Shown piece after piece: positions 34,270-44,800 of a stretch of 56,201 bases of DNA. Within the stretch, counting starts at the first letter, position 1. Every line of letters starts with the position of its first letter. Both the position numbers and the translations under genes were made by a program. The notes beneath the pieces were generated by a model. It was not told the origin of the DNA and made no database searches. It saw nothing but the letters and a program-made list of their open reading frames with translations. Origin of the DNA: Flavobacterium panici (GTDB lineage Bacteria; Bacteroidota; Bacteroidia; Flavobacteriales; Flavobacteriaceae); NCBI RefSeq assembly GCF_903819335.1, contig NZ_CAIJDE010000041.1:1-56201 (forward strand). The letters run 5' to 3'.

Positions 34270-35892
34270 CTAATTTTTATAAATAATAAAACTATTTGGT
34301 TTTAGAATTTTGCTTCCCATTAATACTTTGACATTCGCAGGCAGTGTTATTTCTTTTTTTATACCAAAATTAATTAGAACAGTAATTTTTTCATTTTCAA
34401 AAGATCTTGTAAATGAAATTTTATCTCCCTCAAGTTCCAGATTATCATAAATTCCATATTGCAAAACTTTTTCTTTATTACGTAAAGCGATCAATTTTTT
34501 ATAGCTGTTAAGAATAGACTTTTTTTGAGGTTTTAAAGCATCAACATTTATTTCTTTATGATCGGGATTGATTTTAATCCAGCTTTTTTCTGTTGAAAAT
34601 CCTGCAAACGCTTCTCTGTTCCATTGCATTGGGCTTCGGGATTTATCGCGATTGTGTTCGTTTGCTTCAAGAAGTGATTCTTTGTCGTTTTTGCCTTTTG
34701 CTATTGCCAATTGATAATGGGTTTTGCCTTGAATATCTACCATTTCGGATATGTTTTGTGCGATAATATTATGCATACCAATCTCTTCGCCATAGTAAAT
34801 AAACGGAACTCCTTTTGCGGTAAGTATCAAAGCGGCAAGTGCAGTGGCTCTGTCTGTATTTCCGTCTGCCAGCCTGTCGATCATTCTGGGCATATCATGG
34901 CTTCCAAAAAACAAAGTGGGATAATTGCTCATGTTTTTTTCCATACTTTGTAATTCGTCAAAAATACGCTGAGTTGAAAATTCTTTGATACTTCCAAAAT
35001 TGAAATTAAAAACAACATCCAGTAAATCCTGCGATTGATATTGTTTTAAAACCTCGATTTTATCGCTCCCAATTTCTCCCACAATAAATCGGTTATCATA
35101 TTCATTTACGGTCGATTTTATAATTTTCATCGCGTTTTTTACGCCTTCCTGATCAATATCGTTTAGGTGTTCCTGCTGTCCGTTTTTCATCGGATTATCT
35201 TTTGTAATACCGTTAGTAGTGAGGAAGTTTATTACATCTAACCTGAAACCATCTACACCAGAATCAAGCCAGAAACGTAGTATTTTTTGAACCTCAGCAA
35301 CAACTTTCGGGTTTGACCAGTTCAAGTCGGCCATTCTTTTATCAAACTTATGATAGTAATATTGATTGGTTGCGATGTCTTTTTCCCAAGCTGTTCCTCC
35401 AAAAAAAGATTCCCAATTATTCGGTTCGTCTTTCCAGATATAATAATCCCTATACGGATTGTCTTTTGATTTTCTCGATTCCTGAAACCATTTACAATCC
35501 GTAGAAGTATGATTTAAAACCATATCAATGATGACTTTTATTCCTCTTTTATGAGCTTCATTTAAAAAAATATCAAAATCTGCTTTAGTACCATATGTTG
35601 GATCTACTTCATAATAATTGGCAATATCATAACCGTTATCCACTTTTGGTGAAGTAAGAAAAGGCGTTAACCAAATGCCTTTTATACCTAATTCTTTTAG
35701 ATAATCTAATTTTTGGGTCATTCCTTTAAAATCGCCATATCCATCTCCGTTGCTATCGGCATAACTCGGCATATAGATTTGATAAAAAACGGATTCTTTC
35801 CACCATTTTTTATCAGCTGTTTTTTGGGCTGTACTGATGTTTGAATAGAATATTAGAAGAAAAAAGGTGATACAATTTAATGTAGATTTCAT
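34270..35892 (-). CDS. Exported GH13 alpha-glucosidase / oligo-1,6-glucosidase type
   Basis: From the ATG at 35892 the protein has 540 residues and a signal peptide (MKSTLNCITFFLLIFYSNIS). The barrel opens with WWKESVFYQIYMPSYADSNG, the oligo-1,6-glucosidase hallmark. Predicted catalytic residues are D219 (GVDGFRLDVINF), E273 (FIVGEIGSD) and D333 (FFGSHDMPR). Val220 after the nucleophile is typical of enzymes preferring alpha-1,6 bonds, whereas Thr or Ala is common in maltases. A longer frame opens at 35979, but its first 29 codons (FLVRFLVPRNDK) come from an inverted repeat, so I reject it. It would release glucose from oligosaccharides in the periplasm. It is the last gene of the minus-strand PUL run. 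Confidence 0.9.
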   Translation of the reverse strand: MKSTLNCITFFLLIFYSNISTAQKTADKKWWKESVFYQIYMPSYADSNGDGYGDFKGMTQKLDYLKELGIKGIWLTPFLTSPKVDNGYDIANYYEVDPTYGTKADFDIFLNEAHKRGIKVIIDMVLNHTSTDCKWFQESRKSKDNPYRDYYIWKDEPNNWESFFGGTAWEKDIATNQYYYHKFDKRMADLNWSNPKVVAEVQKILRFWLDSGVDGFRLDVINFLTTNGITKDNPMKNGQQEHLNDIDQEGVKNAMKIIKSTVNEYDNRFIVGEIGSDKIEVLKQYQSQDLLDVVFNFNFGSIKEFSTQRIFDELQSMEKNMSNYPTLFFGSHDMPRMIDRLADGNTDRATALAALILTAKGVPFIYYGEEIGMHNIIAQNISEMVDIQGKTHYQLAIAKGKNDKESLLEANEHNRDKSRSPMQWNREAFAGFSTEKSWIKINPDHKEINVDALKPQKKSILNSYKKLIALRNKEKVLQYGIYDNLELEGDKISFTRSFENEKITVLINFGIKKEITLPANVKVLMGSKILKPNSFIIYKN

Positions 35893-35923
35893 GATATTTA
35901 TTGTGATGAATTTATTCTCATTT

Positions 35924-36025
35924 TTGTCATTCCGAGGAACGAGGAATCGCACGAGAAACTCCGTAAAGAATGTCGCCAATCTTTGTCGATTCTCTTGTGC
36001 GATTCCTCGTTCCTCGGAATGACAA
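35924..36025. repeat. REP-type inverted repeat between PUL genes
   Basis: TTGTCATTCCGAGGAACGAG and the following nine bases (to 35952) are mirrored perfectly at 35997-36025. The arm start resembles the inner element at 3065-3174 (TTTGTCATTtCGA). It separates the unrecognised secreted gene from the glucosidase. Confidence 0.88.
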
Positions 36026-36057
36026 GATTGTGTGTCAAGCTAGATAGAAAATAGTTC

Positions 36058-37779
36058 TTATTTTTTGCCTTGCGATTTATAATCTACCACAATTCCATTA
36101 ACTAACATTTTTGAGCCTTCATAACTTATTTTTCCATTAGAAGGAACTTGTACAATTACAGCGGCACTTAATGCATCCATTTTTATTTTTGCAGAAGCAG
36201 AAACATTTTTAGCTATAAAACTTCCCGAAACAGTATTATACAAATCTACTTTTACACCTTTTGCAGTCTTTAAGGTTACTGTTTTACTTACAGAATACGG
36301 ATTATAATACAGATAAGAAGGATAGGCTTTATCGCTATAAAAATCGGTTGCTAATAAATTTAATTGTAATATTCCTGTAACATTGGTTTCACCAATAATA
36401 CTTCCAAAAATACCAACGTGACCGCTGCCATAAACACTAAACTGAGATTCTTTTGGGTTTTCTCCGGGTACCCAAAGCGGACCATCGCCTTGTGCTACAG
36501 GACCTTTTAGGTTTTCATATTCTTTATAACTGGATTGCTTTATGATCCCTTCGTAACCAATAACACCTTTCGTAACTTGAGCTAATTCAGGTATTGTTTC
36601 ATGTTCGTCCGGCATATATTGCGGATAGAAAAAACGAGAAGCGTTGGCTGCATTCAGCATCCATTTTCCTATTGCTGTGGCATAAGATTGATCGTATCTT
36701 ACCATTGGTATAAGTGGCCAGGCAGCGTCATAAGTATTCATTAAAAAACCATATCCGCCGTGATCTACTGTGCTTCCAAAAACACCCGAAATATCAATTC
36801 CGTTCCAGTTTCCAACTAATGAACCCCAGCCTTCACGACAAATTGGTGTTCCGTCAAAAGTCCAGGCCAGCATTTTGTTTGTATCGTATTTTGCACCTTC
36901 TTCGGCATTAATTCTTGCTGCTAAATAAGCTCCAAAAGGCATTAAAACTTCATAAGTTGGATTTTTAGATTGCGATTCTAAAGCTGCTAATGCACTTTTA
37001 GCTCCTTTTAAGTATTTGGCATCACCAAATTTTTTATAAGCCATATATAAAACCCATGCATGTCCTGCCGCAGCATCTGGCTGGGCACAGATTTGGTTTG
37101 TCATAGGCTTCATTTTGTTGTAATCAAAGTAAGAGTATTCGTAGTTGCCGTTTAAAATTACATCGGCCTCATAAAATTTGTCTGCAATACTTCTGGCTAT
37201 TTCTGTAAAACCGGGTTCATTAGGATATTTATCATAAATGGCATAAAACAGCAGGTTTGGATATACGTCATACCACCAATCACGGCCATAACCTCCGCCT
37301 AGTAAAGCAACTTCGGGGCAGGTATTATTCATCATAATATTCCAGTTGGTTTCTTTGTTGAAATAGTTTTTCAACATCGCAACATAATTTAGGTTTTGCG
37401 AGTTGTTTTTGTCTATTCCAACTAATGTGGCTCCAAGTGTCGCGCCCATTGTTGCCAGGGCTTCATGAAACATTCCTTTATTGTGATCCGGGCCTTGTCG
37501 TATATCTGCAACAGCAGTATACAATCCAACAACGGTCTGCGGGTAATTTTTCTTGCTGTCATCCATCCAGACCATTGGCCAAAATTTGCCTTTTGCATTA
37601 AAATCATAAACTGTTTTATCAAAATCTAAAGCCAGTTTTTTATAGTCAATAATTTTTAATGGTTGTGGTAAATCCGGCATTTGTGCCACACGGGGTATGT
37701 TTTGTTGTTTTACTTGTGCGGCTGCTGTTAAACTTAAAACTAACAGGCACGAAGTGCTTATTTTTATAAATGTATTCAT
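36058..37779 (-). CDS. Secreted protein of unknown function in the PUL, possibly (alpha/alpha)-barrel
   Basis: I do not recognise the family with confidence. The 573-residue protein has a signal peptide (MNTFIKISTSCLLVLSLTAA, cleaved before A-Q). Residues 30-430 are helix-rich with many Trp, Tyr and Gly, for example GKFWPMVWMDDSKKNYP, GGGYGRDWWYDVYPNLLFYA, AAAGHAWVLYMAYKKFGDAKYLKGAKSAL and DGTPICREGWGSLVGNWNGI. Such repeated helix/loop units resemble (alpha/alpha)6 glycosidases or lyases. The last ~110 residues look like a beta-sandwich (KTAKGVKVDLYNTVSGSF). It starts 15 bases after the MFS stop, so it belongs to the GH130-MFS unit and should act on the same glycan outside the cytoplasm. Candidate acids are many and I cannot pick the catalytic pair. 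Confidence 0.6.
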   Translation of the reverse strand: MNTFIKISTSCLLVLSLTAAAQVKQQNIPRVAQMPDLPQPLKIIDYKKLALDFDKTVYDFNAKGKFWPMVWMDDSKKNYPQTVVGLYTAVADIRQGPDHNKGMFHEALATMGATLGATLVGIDKNNSQNLNYVAMLKNYFNKETNWNIMMNNTCPEVALLGGGYGRDWWYDVYPNLLFYAIYDKYPNEPGFTEIARSIADKFYEADVILNGNYEYSYFDYNKMKPMTNQICAQPDAAAGHAWVLYMAYKKFGDAKYLKGAKSALAALESQSKNPTYEVLMPFGAYLAARINAEEGAKYDTNKMLAWTFDGTPICREGWGSLVGNWNGIDISGVFGSTVDHGGYGFLMNTYDAAWPLIPMVRYDQSYATAIGKWMLNAANASRFFYPQYMPDEHETIPELAQVTKGVIGYEGIIKQSSYKEYENLKGPVAQGDGPLWVPGENPKESQFSVYGSGHVGIFGSIIGETNVTGILQLNLLATDFYSDKAYPSYLYYNPYSVSKTVTLKTAKGVKVDLYNTVSGSFIAKNVSASAKIKMDALSAAVIVQVPSNGKISYEGSKMLVNGIVVDYKSQGKK

Positions 37780-37794
37780 TTTGTTCTTTTTAAT

Positions 37795-39081
37795 TTAAAG
37801 AAGTCCTGCGGCTGTTTCTTCTAATACTTTAGCTTCTATTTCTTCATCTGGTGAAAGTTCAAGACCTTGTTTGATAATTTTTTTGCTGATGTAAATGGAG
37901 CATAACTGCAATAGTGCGATAATACCAATGGCATATCTTAAAGCAATATCTTCAGATACAACAAAATACAAGGTTAAGAAAGTTCCGGCGCCTAAAAGTC
38001 TTCCAAGGTATAAACCGGCTTCATGGTTTAGGATATAAGCGAATTCGCCTCTTTTTTCGATTCTGGAAACAATGTCAATTACTTTTAACTGAATAGGGAA
38101 GTAGGCTAAATCCATCAAAGGTTTTGCTATAAGTAATAATAATAAAAAGATTATTACGCCCATTTTGTTAAATAAGAAACCATTTAAAGAAGCACCTAAA
38201 GCAAATAGGATTAAGCCAACAGAAAATGTTTTAATCCTGTCTGATGGTTTAGAAAAACGGCCTATGAAATAAATAATAATTGCCGCTAAAACTGCCCCAA
38301 TAGATTGTGCTTTTCCTAATGCGCCTTCTTCTCCCAATATTTTAAAAATAAGCATGGCAGGAGCAGTAACTAAAAATCCTTGTGCCAAACCTTTAAATGC
38401 AGCCAGCGACAATAATTTGTACCAAAGCGGATGAAATTTGAAAAATATATATTGCTTTTGAATGGGATTTATAAATTTACCTCTATAACAAACCATTGAA
38501 GCTATAATAGTAATTAAAAAAACAACAGCGGTAATAATTTCATAAGCTCGGTGTTTTTCGTCTTCACCTATTTTTGACTGAATAAACAAACCAATTGCTG
38601 CAGGTATTGCAATGGCAATTATGGTATAAATAAAAGTTTCTAATCCGTAATAATAATTTCGATTGTTGTCATTTGTTATAGACAAAGCCAGATAATCGCG
38701 ATTTGACCAGTATAAGCCAAATGAAAGCCCCATGGTAATCCCGGCAACACCAATCCCGATTAAATCGAGTGTTTTTAAAGACATCATTATAATCATCGAA
38801 ACGCCGCTGAGCATCATCCCGATTGAATATAATTTTTTGATATTGATATGTTTCAGCAAGAATCCATTTAATAAAAATGTAAGCGGAATCCCGGTATAAA
38901 TTGCCAATTGATAGATAACTACTTTTGAGGTATCATTAGAGTTTCGCATAATGTAAGCGGCGACAAATATATCGATAACCGGCAGTACTAATGCATAGAC
39001 TAAGTTGGTGAAAATAAGAATACGAAAATTATGAGTCTGACTTTTAAAATGATCAATTTCTGATATAAGTTTTTTAAACAT
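37795..39081 (-). CDS. MFS sugar-type transporter
   Basis: A 428-residue inner-membrane protein with about 12 hydrophobic segments and a short basic cytoplasmic start. Segments such as IAIYTGIPLTFLLNGFLL, GVAGITMGLSFGLYWSNRDY and IIIYFIGRFSKPSDR fit the major facilitator fold. Its ATG overlaps the GH130 stop by one base (TAATG), implying coupled translation. In this setting it should bring oligosaccharides from the periplasm to the cytoplasmic GH130 enzyme. The exact substrate is unknown. Confidence 0.85.
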   Translation of the reverse strand: MFKKLISEIDHFKSQTHNFRILIFTNLVYALVLPVIDIFVAAYIMRNSNDTSKVVIYQLAIYTGIPLTFLLNGFLLKHINIKKLYSIGMMLSGVSMIIMMSLKTLDLIGIGVAGITMGLSFGLYWSNRDYLALSITNDNNRNYYYGLETFIYTIIAIAIPAAIGLFIQSKIGEDEKHRAYEIITAVVFLITIIASMVCYRGKFINPIQKQYIFFKFHPLWYKLLSLAAFKGLAQGFLVTAPAMLIFKILGEEGALGKAQSIGAVLAAIIIYFIGRFSKPSDRIKTFSVGLILFALGASLNGFLFNKMGVIIFLLLLLIAKPLMDLAYFPIQLKVIDIVSRIEKRGEFAYILNHEAGLYLGRLLGAGTFLTLYFVVSEDIALRYAIGIIALLQLCSIYISKKIIKQGLELSPDEEIEAKVLEETAAGLL

Positions 39082-40139
39082 TAGCTATTTTTTAAAAGTA
39101 AAAGGATTTCTTTAATCGAAAACTGAGCACCACATACAAATTCATCTGATGCACCGTAATACATGGTAAGAGTGTCTCCGTCAGGCTCTACAATGTGGCC
39201 GTTGGTGAATACTACGTTTCCAAAAAAACCGCTTAATTCATATTCTTCAGCAGGAACCATAATAGGATCTATTGTTCTTGCAATTACTTTTGTGGGATCT
39301 TCAAGATCCATTAAAAAAGCACCTAAACAATACATATGATTTTCATTGGCTCCATGATAAATTTCGAGCCATCCTTTTTCTGTTTTTATGGGAGCGGCTC
39401 CGGCACCAACCCTTTTACTGTCCCAGATTCCTTTTCTTGTTTTTATGATGCAGTGATGATTTCCCCAGTGAATACCATCAGGAGAAGAAGCAATCCAGAT
39501 GTAATTACCGCCAATATCTACGCTGCTTGGGCGGTGTAAAGCGTAAAATAATCCGTTTATTTTTTCTTCAAAAATGGCACAGTCTTTATTGTGCGCGGGT
39601 AAAATCATACCGTGTTTGGTAAAGTTTTTCCAATCGGTTGTAGTACGCAAACCAACACCAACACCATTGTCTGATACAGAAGTGAAGGTTAGGTAATATG
39701 TTCCTTCAATCTGGGCGACGCGGCAGTCTTCTATTCCAAAAGTTTCGAGCATACCTTCGCCAACCAAATGCGGATAGTTTTCCGGTTCATAAAAATTATG
39801 TCCGTCTTCACTGCATAATAATCTAAGATGGGAAAGCGTGGTTAAATAATCAACTCCTTTATAATTGATAACGCGTGCATCTGTTGCAATAAGTTCAGGA
39901 TCGTTTTTTTCTATTTCAATAATGTGAATTTCACCTGTTTGAGTCAGTATGGGAAACGAAATAACAGTATCCTTTTGTTTTGGTCTTTCGGCAACGCGCA
40001 CTATCAGCCAGGTTTTATTATCATATTGAAATACGCCCGGATTTAATAAGCATGTAATTTCTAATCCTTCTCTGCTTGCAGGAATGTCTACAGGCGATAA
40101 TAATGGGTTGTCTGCAAAACGTTTCGCTATATCTTTCAT
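39081..40139 (-). CDS. GH130 family glycosidase/phosphorylase
   Basis: This 352-residue five-blade propeller enzyme belongs to GH130, whose members are beta-mannoside phosphorylases or beta-1,2-mannosidases. Family landmarks include the N-terminal NPGVFQYDNKTWLIVRV, the acidic pair E137-D138 in FGIEDCRV (D138 as the likely catalytic acid), NKDCAIFEEKINGLFYALHRP and GAGAAPIKTEKGWLEIYHGA. There is no signal peptide, so it works in the cytoplasm on imported sugar. Whether it is a phosphorolytic or hydrolytic member cannot be settled by eye. It lies downstream of a repeat spacer after SusD and overlaps the MFS start by one base. Confidence 0.9.
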   Translation of the reverse strand: MKDIAKRFADNPLLSPVDIPASREGLEITCLLNPGVFQYDNKTWLIVRVAERPKQKDTVISFPILTQTGEIHIIEIEKNDPELIATDARVINYKGVDYLTTLSHLRLLCSEDGHNFYEPENYPHLVGEGMLETFGIEDCRVAQIEGTYYLTFTSVSDNGVGVGLRTTTDWKNFTKHGMILPAHNKDCAIFEEKINGLFYALHRPSSVDIGGNYIWIASSPDGIHWGNHHCIIKTRKGIWDSKRVGAGAAPIKTEKGWLEIYHGANENHMYCLGAFLMDLEDPTKVIARTIDPIMVPAEEYELSGFFGNVVFTNGHIVEPDGDTLTMYYGASDEFVCGAQFSIKEILLLLKNS

Positions 40140-40167
40140 GATTTTTATTTTTTATCGTTTTTAATTA

Positions 40168-40288
40168 CCTCCAGCTTTAGCTGGAGGTTGAAGAATTGAT
40201 AATAAATTCGGCTTTAGCCAAAATAATTAAGTGTTTTGGCTAAAGCCTAGTTCTCATTCCCTTTTTGATCCCCAGCTAAAGCTGGAGG
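40168..40288. repeat. Nested inverted repeats between susD and GH130
   Basis: CCTCCAGCTTTAGCTGGAGG at 40168-40187 is itself palindromic and matches an almost identical copy, reversed, at 40271-40288. Inside, GGCTTTAGCCAAAA at 40210-40223 pairs with TTTTGGCTAAAGCC at 40234-40247. The block may lower or end transcription between SusCD and the downstream genes. Confidence 0.85.
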
Positions 40289-40316
40289 CAATTTAAAAGT
40301 TGGAAATAGATTTATC

Positions 40317-41864
40317 TTAATATCCAGGATTTTGCGTTAAAAGTCCTGCTGAGGCATCTACTTCTGCTTGCGGAATTGGATACAACATATGCTTGTCTAA
40401 GAAAACTTTTCCGTGAGCCGTCATTACTTCTTTTGCAATTCCCCATCTTTTTAAATCGGGCATTCTTTGATTTTCAAAACCTAATTCGGCTCTTCTTTCA
40501 GCAATCAGCCAAGTTTTTATAAGAGCTTTATCTCCAGAATTTGGTCTGTCTGGCAATGTTCCTGCGGGTGGAGGAGGACCAACTGAAGTTACCGGAATAG
40601 TTTTACTTGGGTCAGCTGGAAAAGCCGGATCCTGAACTCTAACCGTAACAGTTGTAACTGTATTTCTGGCTCTTGCTCTAATTTGGTTTATAATGTCAAT
40701 CGCGCCTGAATAATTACCTGTTTCATTAAGTGCTTCTGCTTTCCAAAGTAAAACATCAGCATAACGAATAAAAACTTTATTGTTTGGAGCATCATCATCG
40801 CCTTTGTTTCCGCCGTCTGTAGTTCCTAAAAGTTTATTAACCCATTGTTCAGGAGCATTTACGGTATATAATTTTCTAGGGTCATTAGGCTCAAACGAAG
40901 CTAAAAAATCAGTACTTGGAGCAAAAAATCCCCATCCAAGAGGTGCACAAATTCCGTTACCTTTTCTCGGATCAGCTTGTTTAACATGATTATAAGAGAA
41001 AATAACTTCATTGTCTGCATATTCCTTGTTCATATTAAAGTTATCAAAATAATTCGCATCAAGGCTATAAAAACCTGTTGTTTCTAATTCTGATACTAAA
41101 GTATTTACAGCCGCCCAGTCTTTATTGTATAGCGCGGTTTTGGCCAAAAGTGCAATAACCGCTCCTTTTGAAACTCTCCATTTTTCTGTATTTGACGAAT
41201 ATTTTAAGTTTGGTAAAAGTCCTTTTGCTGTTTCTAAATCAGTCTTAATTTGGCTCCATACGGTTTCTTTTGGTGCTCTTACGGCTTTATCAAAAGCTTC
41301 CTGATATGTTTTTATGGGAGCCAGAATTAATGGTACATCGCCAAAATTAGTTACCAATGAAAAATAATAGTACGAACGTAAAAAATAAGCTTCGCCCAGT
41401 AATTGGTTTTTTCTTTGAGTAGAAATTCCGGTAAGCGATTCAATCTCCGGATTTAATAGAAAATTCAATGCAATATTAGTTCTTTTGATACCTTCATAAT
41501 CGTATTTCCACAATCCGTTTGGACCACCGTTTGTCGAAGTAAAAGTGAAATTATTGATTTCATCCATCCAGGATTGATCACCATCTGGAGACCATTTTTT
41601 CTCCATGTCATCAGATGCGATATCATCTATAATAATATCATTTTGAAATACTAGACCTCCGTTCCAATCCCATTCAGCCAGCTGATTTAATCTGTTGGAT
41701 AACATATCGTAAGAAGAAGTTACAGAGCTTTCTACAGAAGCTAATGTTGGTTTAGAATTGGCTTGTTCCTGAGTTTGCGCTCCGATAGGATCAGTAGTAA
41801 GTTCATCTTCGCAGCTTGTTAAGGCAAGCGCAATAAGGATTACTGTTATATATTTATATTTCAT
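40317..41864 (-). CDS. susD: SusD/RagB family glycan-binding lipoprotein
   Basis: SusD proteins cap SusC transporters on the cell surface and bind the glycan. The 515-residue protein has a lipoprotein signal with Cys18 (ITVILIALALTSCEDELTT). The helical TPR-like core includes FLRSYYYFSLVTNFGDVPLI and KGAVIALLAKTALYNKDW, and the C-terminal part has IRYADVLLWKAEALNETGNYSGAIDIINQIRARA, given here only as a landmark for residues near 365-400, and RRAELGFENQRMPDLKRWG. It starts 10 bases after the susC stop, so the two form one unit. Confidence 0.95.
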   Translation of the reverse strand: MKYKYITVILIALALTSCEDELTTDPIGAQTQEQANSKPTLASVESSVTSSYDMLSNRLNQLAEWDWNGGLVFQNDIIIDDIASDDMEKKWSPDGDQSWMDEINNFTFTSTNGGPNGLWKYDYEGIKRTNIALNFLLNPEIESLTGISTQRKNQLLGEAYFLRSYYYFSLVTNFGDVPLILAPIKTYQEAFDKAVRAPKETVWSQIKTDLETAKGLLPNLKYSSNTEKWRVSKGAVIALLAKTALYNKDWAAVNTLVSELETTGFYSLDANYFDNFNMNKEYADNEVIFSYNHVKQADPRKGNGICAPLGWGFFAPSTDFLASFEPNDPRKLYTVNAPEQWVNKLLGTTDGGNKGDDDAPNNKVFIRYADVLLWKAEALNETGNYSGAIDIINQIRARARNTVTTVTVRVQDPAFPADPSKTIPVTSVGPPPPAGTLPDRPNSGDKALIKTWLIAERRAELGFENQRMPDLKRWGIAKEVMTAHGKVFLDKHMLYPIPQAEVDASAGLLTQNPGY

Positions 41865-41874
41865 GATTCGATTA

Positions 41875-44800
41875 TTAAATTTTAAATTTTAGACCTATTA
41901 ATATTGTACTAGATTGAGGATAAGTACCCTGATCTATAAAAGAAGTCGATTCTGGATCTAAACCAGTATATTTCGTAAAAGTCAATAAGTTTTGTCCGGA
42001 TACATACATTCTTAAATACGTATCGCCAATTATTTTAGGATTAAACGTATATCCAATTTCAAGATTTTTTAATCGCAGGTAAGAAGCATCTTCTACAAAA
42101 ACACTTGAAACCTGACTTCCTCCGTTATCATTCAGTGTATTACGAGGAATTGTGTTACTTGTACCTTCGCCATTCCATGCGTTTAATACAGAAGTAGTAG
42201 AATTAAAAGGACGGCTGTCGTAATCTAAAATTTGTTTTAAGTCATTGTAACGATCCACACCTGAAACTCCTTGGAAAAGAAATGACATGTCAAATCTTTT
42301 ATATGAAGCATTAAATGAAAATCCGTATGTTATTTTCGGGATTGAACTTCCTATAAACGTTCTGTCATTCGCATTAATCTGCCCGTCTCCGTTTAAGTCT
42401 TTAAACTTAATATCTCCCGGTTTTGCACCGTTTGAATTAGAATATAAAGCAGCATCTATTTCTGCCTGATTCTGATAAATTCCGTCAAACTTCAATCCGT
42501 AATACGAACTAATTGGCTGTCCAACTACGGTTTTGGTGTGCGTTTTGTCATCATTAATTTCAGAAACATATTGCTGTAGCTGTTCTACATTATTTTTTAG
42601 TGTAGCAATATTTCCGTTGATGCCGTATTTAAATTCATGGTCATTGTTTTGAAAATTAGCTCCAAACTCAAAACCTTTATTAGTTACAACACCAGCATTA
42701 ACGTAGGTTTTATTGATTTGACCAACTGTTGCAGACGGAAGTCCTACGGCTAGTAAAATATCATCGGTTCTTTTATCAAAATAATCGACAGAGAAAGTCA
42801 GTTTATTTTCTAAAACACCTAAATCAAGACCAAAGTTAGTTTGCGTAGTCGTTTCCCATTTTAAGTCAGGATTACCGTAACGAACCACATTTATGATTCC
42901 GCCAGTTTCAGTAACAAGAGTTTCATAGGCATTATTAGGGATTTCCTGATTTCCTGATTGTCCCCAGCTCGCTCTCCATTTTAGGTTAGAAACCCATTTT
43001 GCGTTTTCCATGAATTTTTCTCTCGACATAACCCAGCCTCCAGAAACCGAAGGGAAATAACCCCATTTATTATTAGGTCCAAAACGCGAAGAACCATCGG
43101 CTCTTATTGTACCAGAAACTAAATATTTATTATCGTATGCATAATTTGCAGAAGCAAAAAAGGAAATAAGATTCCAGCTTTGTGCTGATCCTGAACTGTT
43201 TTTGTTAACATCGCTTCCGTAATCCAAATAACGGAAAGGATCTGTCGTATTGTTATAATTCGTTCTGCTTCCACCAACTGCAGATTGGTCGTAACTAACT
43301 GTTTCTTCACCTAATAAAGCATTGATACTGTGTTTCTCTGCAAGAGTTTTAGTATAGTTTAAAGTATTGGTAAAGGTAAAAGTTGTGGCTTCACCTCTGT
43401 TTTCGTTTAAGTTTGAAGGTCGGTTTTGTCTGCCTTGTCCCGGATATAATTCATTTGGGTCGTTGTCATTATCATCTCCAAAATTTTCTCCAAAAGCTTT
43501 ATTGTGATCGAAAGTGATTTCAGCACCAAAATTACTTCTGAATTTTAATGATTTATCAGCCAGAAAAGCATATTCTGCATAAACATTTCCAAAGGTTTTA
43601 AAAGCAGACCGTACATCATCTGTAAAATTAACGATCGCAATAGGGTTAGATGTCAGCTCATAATTACGGCTCCATCCGCCATTAGGATTATTGTTTAAGT
43701 AAAAAGGCAAATCAGTATAAGGATCATTTGCTTTATACGTTGGATCGTTTACATCTTTATAAACTCCTAAAACAGAAGGACGTAATAACGCATGTCTGAT
43801 AACTCCCGGAGCATCTCCGCTGGAAGACATTTTATCCTGCCTGCTGCTGGTAATTTGAAAGTTAGTACCCACTTTAAGACGTTCTGTAATTTCGGTATTG
43901 ATATTTGCTCTAAAATTGATACGTCTGTAAGTATCTTTATCGCCCACGACAATACCATTTTGTCCAAAATAACCTCCTGAAATTAAATATTGTGTTTTAT
44001 CAGTACCTCCGCTGGCTGAAATTTGGAAATTGTCTGTTCTTCCTGCACCAAATAATTCGTTTAACCAGTTTGTGTTTGATAACGAAATTCCGTTAACCTG
44101 TCCGTTAGTTCTATCGGTTTGATAAGGACTTATGGCATTAGCAGGATTATTGTTAGAATTGTGCCAGGCCTGATCCATTACAGTCAAATACTGGTCTGCG
44201 TTTAGCATTTTTGGAAGGTTAGTAGCATAACTTGTTCCGCCAAAATAATCTACGTCAATATTTGCTTTTCCTTTTGCACCGCTTTTGGTAGTAAGAATAA
44301 CAACCCCGCCCGAAGATCTTGATCCGTATATAGCCGTTGCAGCAGCATCTTTTAATACGGTCATCGATTTTACATCAGACATGTTCAGGAACGAAATATC
44401 ACGGGTCGCAACACCATCTACAACATAAAGTACTTCGTTGTTGCCCAATGTGCCTTCACCTCTAATACGTATTTTAAGTCCGTCGCCGGGAGCACCCGTA
44501 TTAGCCGAAACCGAAACTCCGGCAACTTGGCCTTGTAACGCTTGTCCAACATCAGATACTTTTGTTTTAGCTAATTCGCTCATATCTACAGTTGCAACGG
44601 CACCTGTTATGGACGATTTTTTTTCACTTGTATATCCTACAATAACAACTTCATTCAAAGCATTTGAATCTGCTGCCAGCGTAACATTTATTTCTTTTCT
44701 GCCAGATACTGCTATTTCCTGAGTTTGATATCCTACATAGCTAAAAATAAGGACAGCGTCTGAACCTGCATTAATGATATAATTACCATCAAAATCGGTT

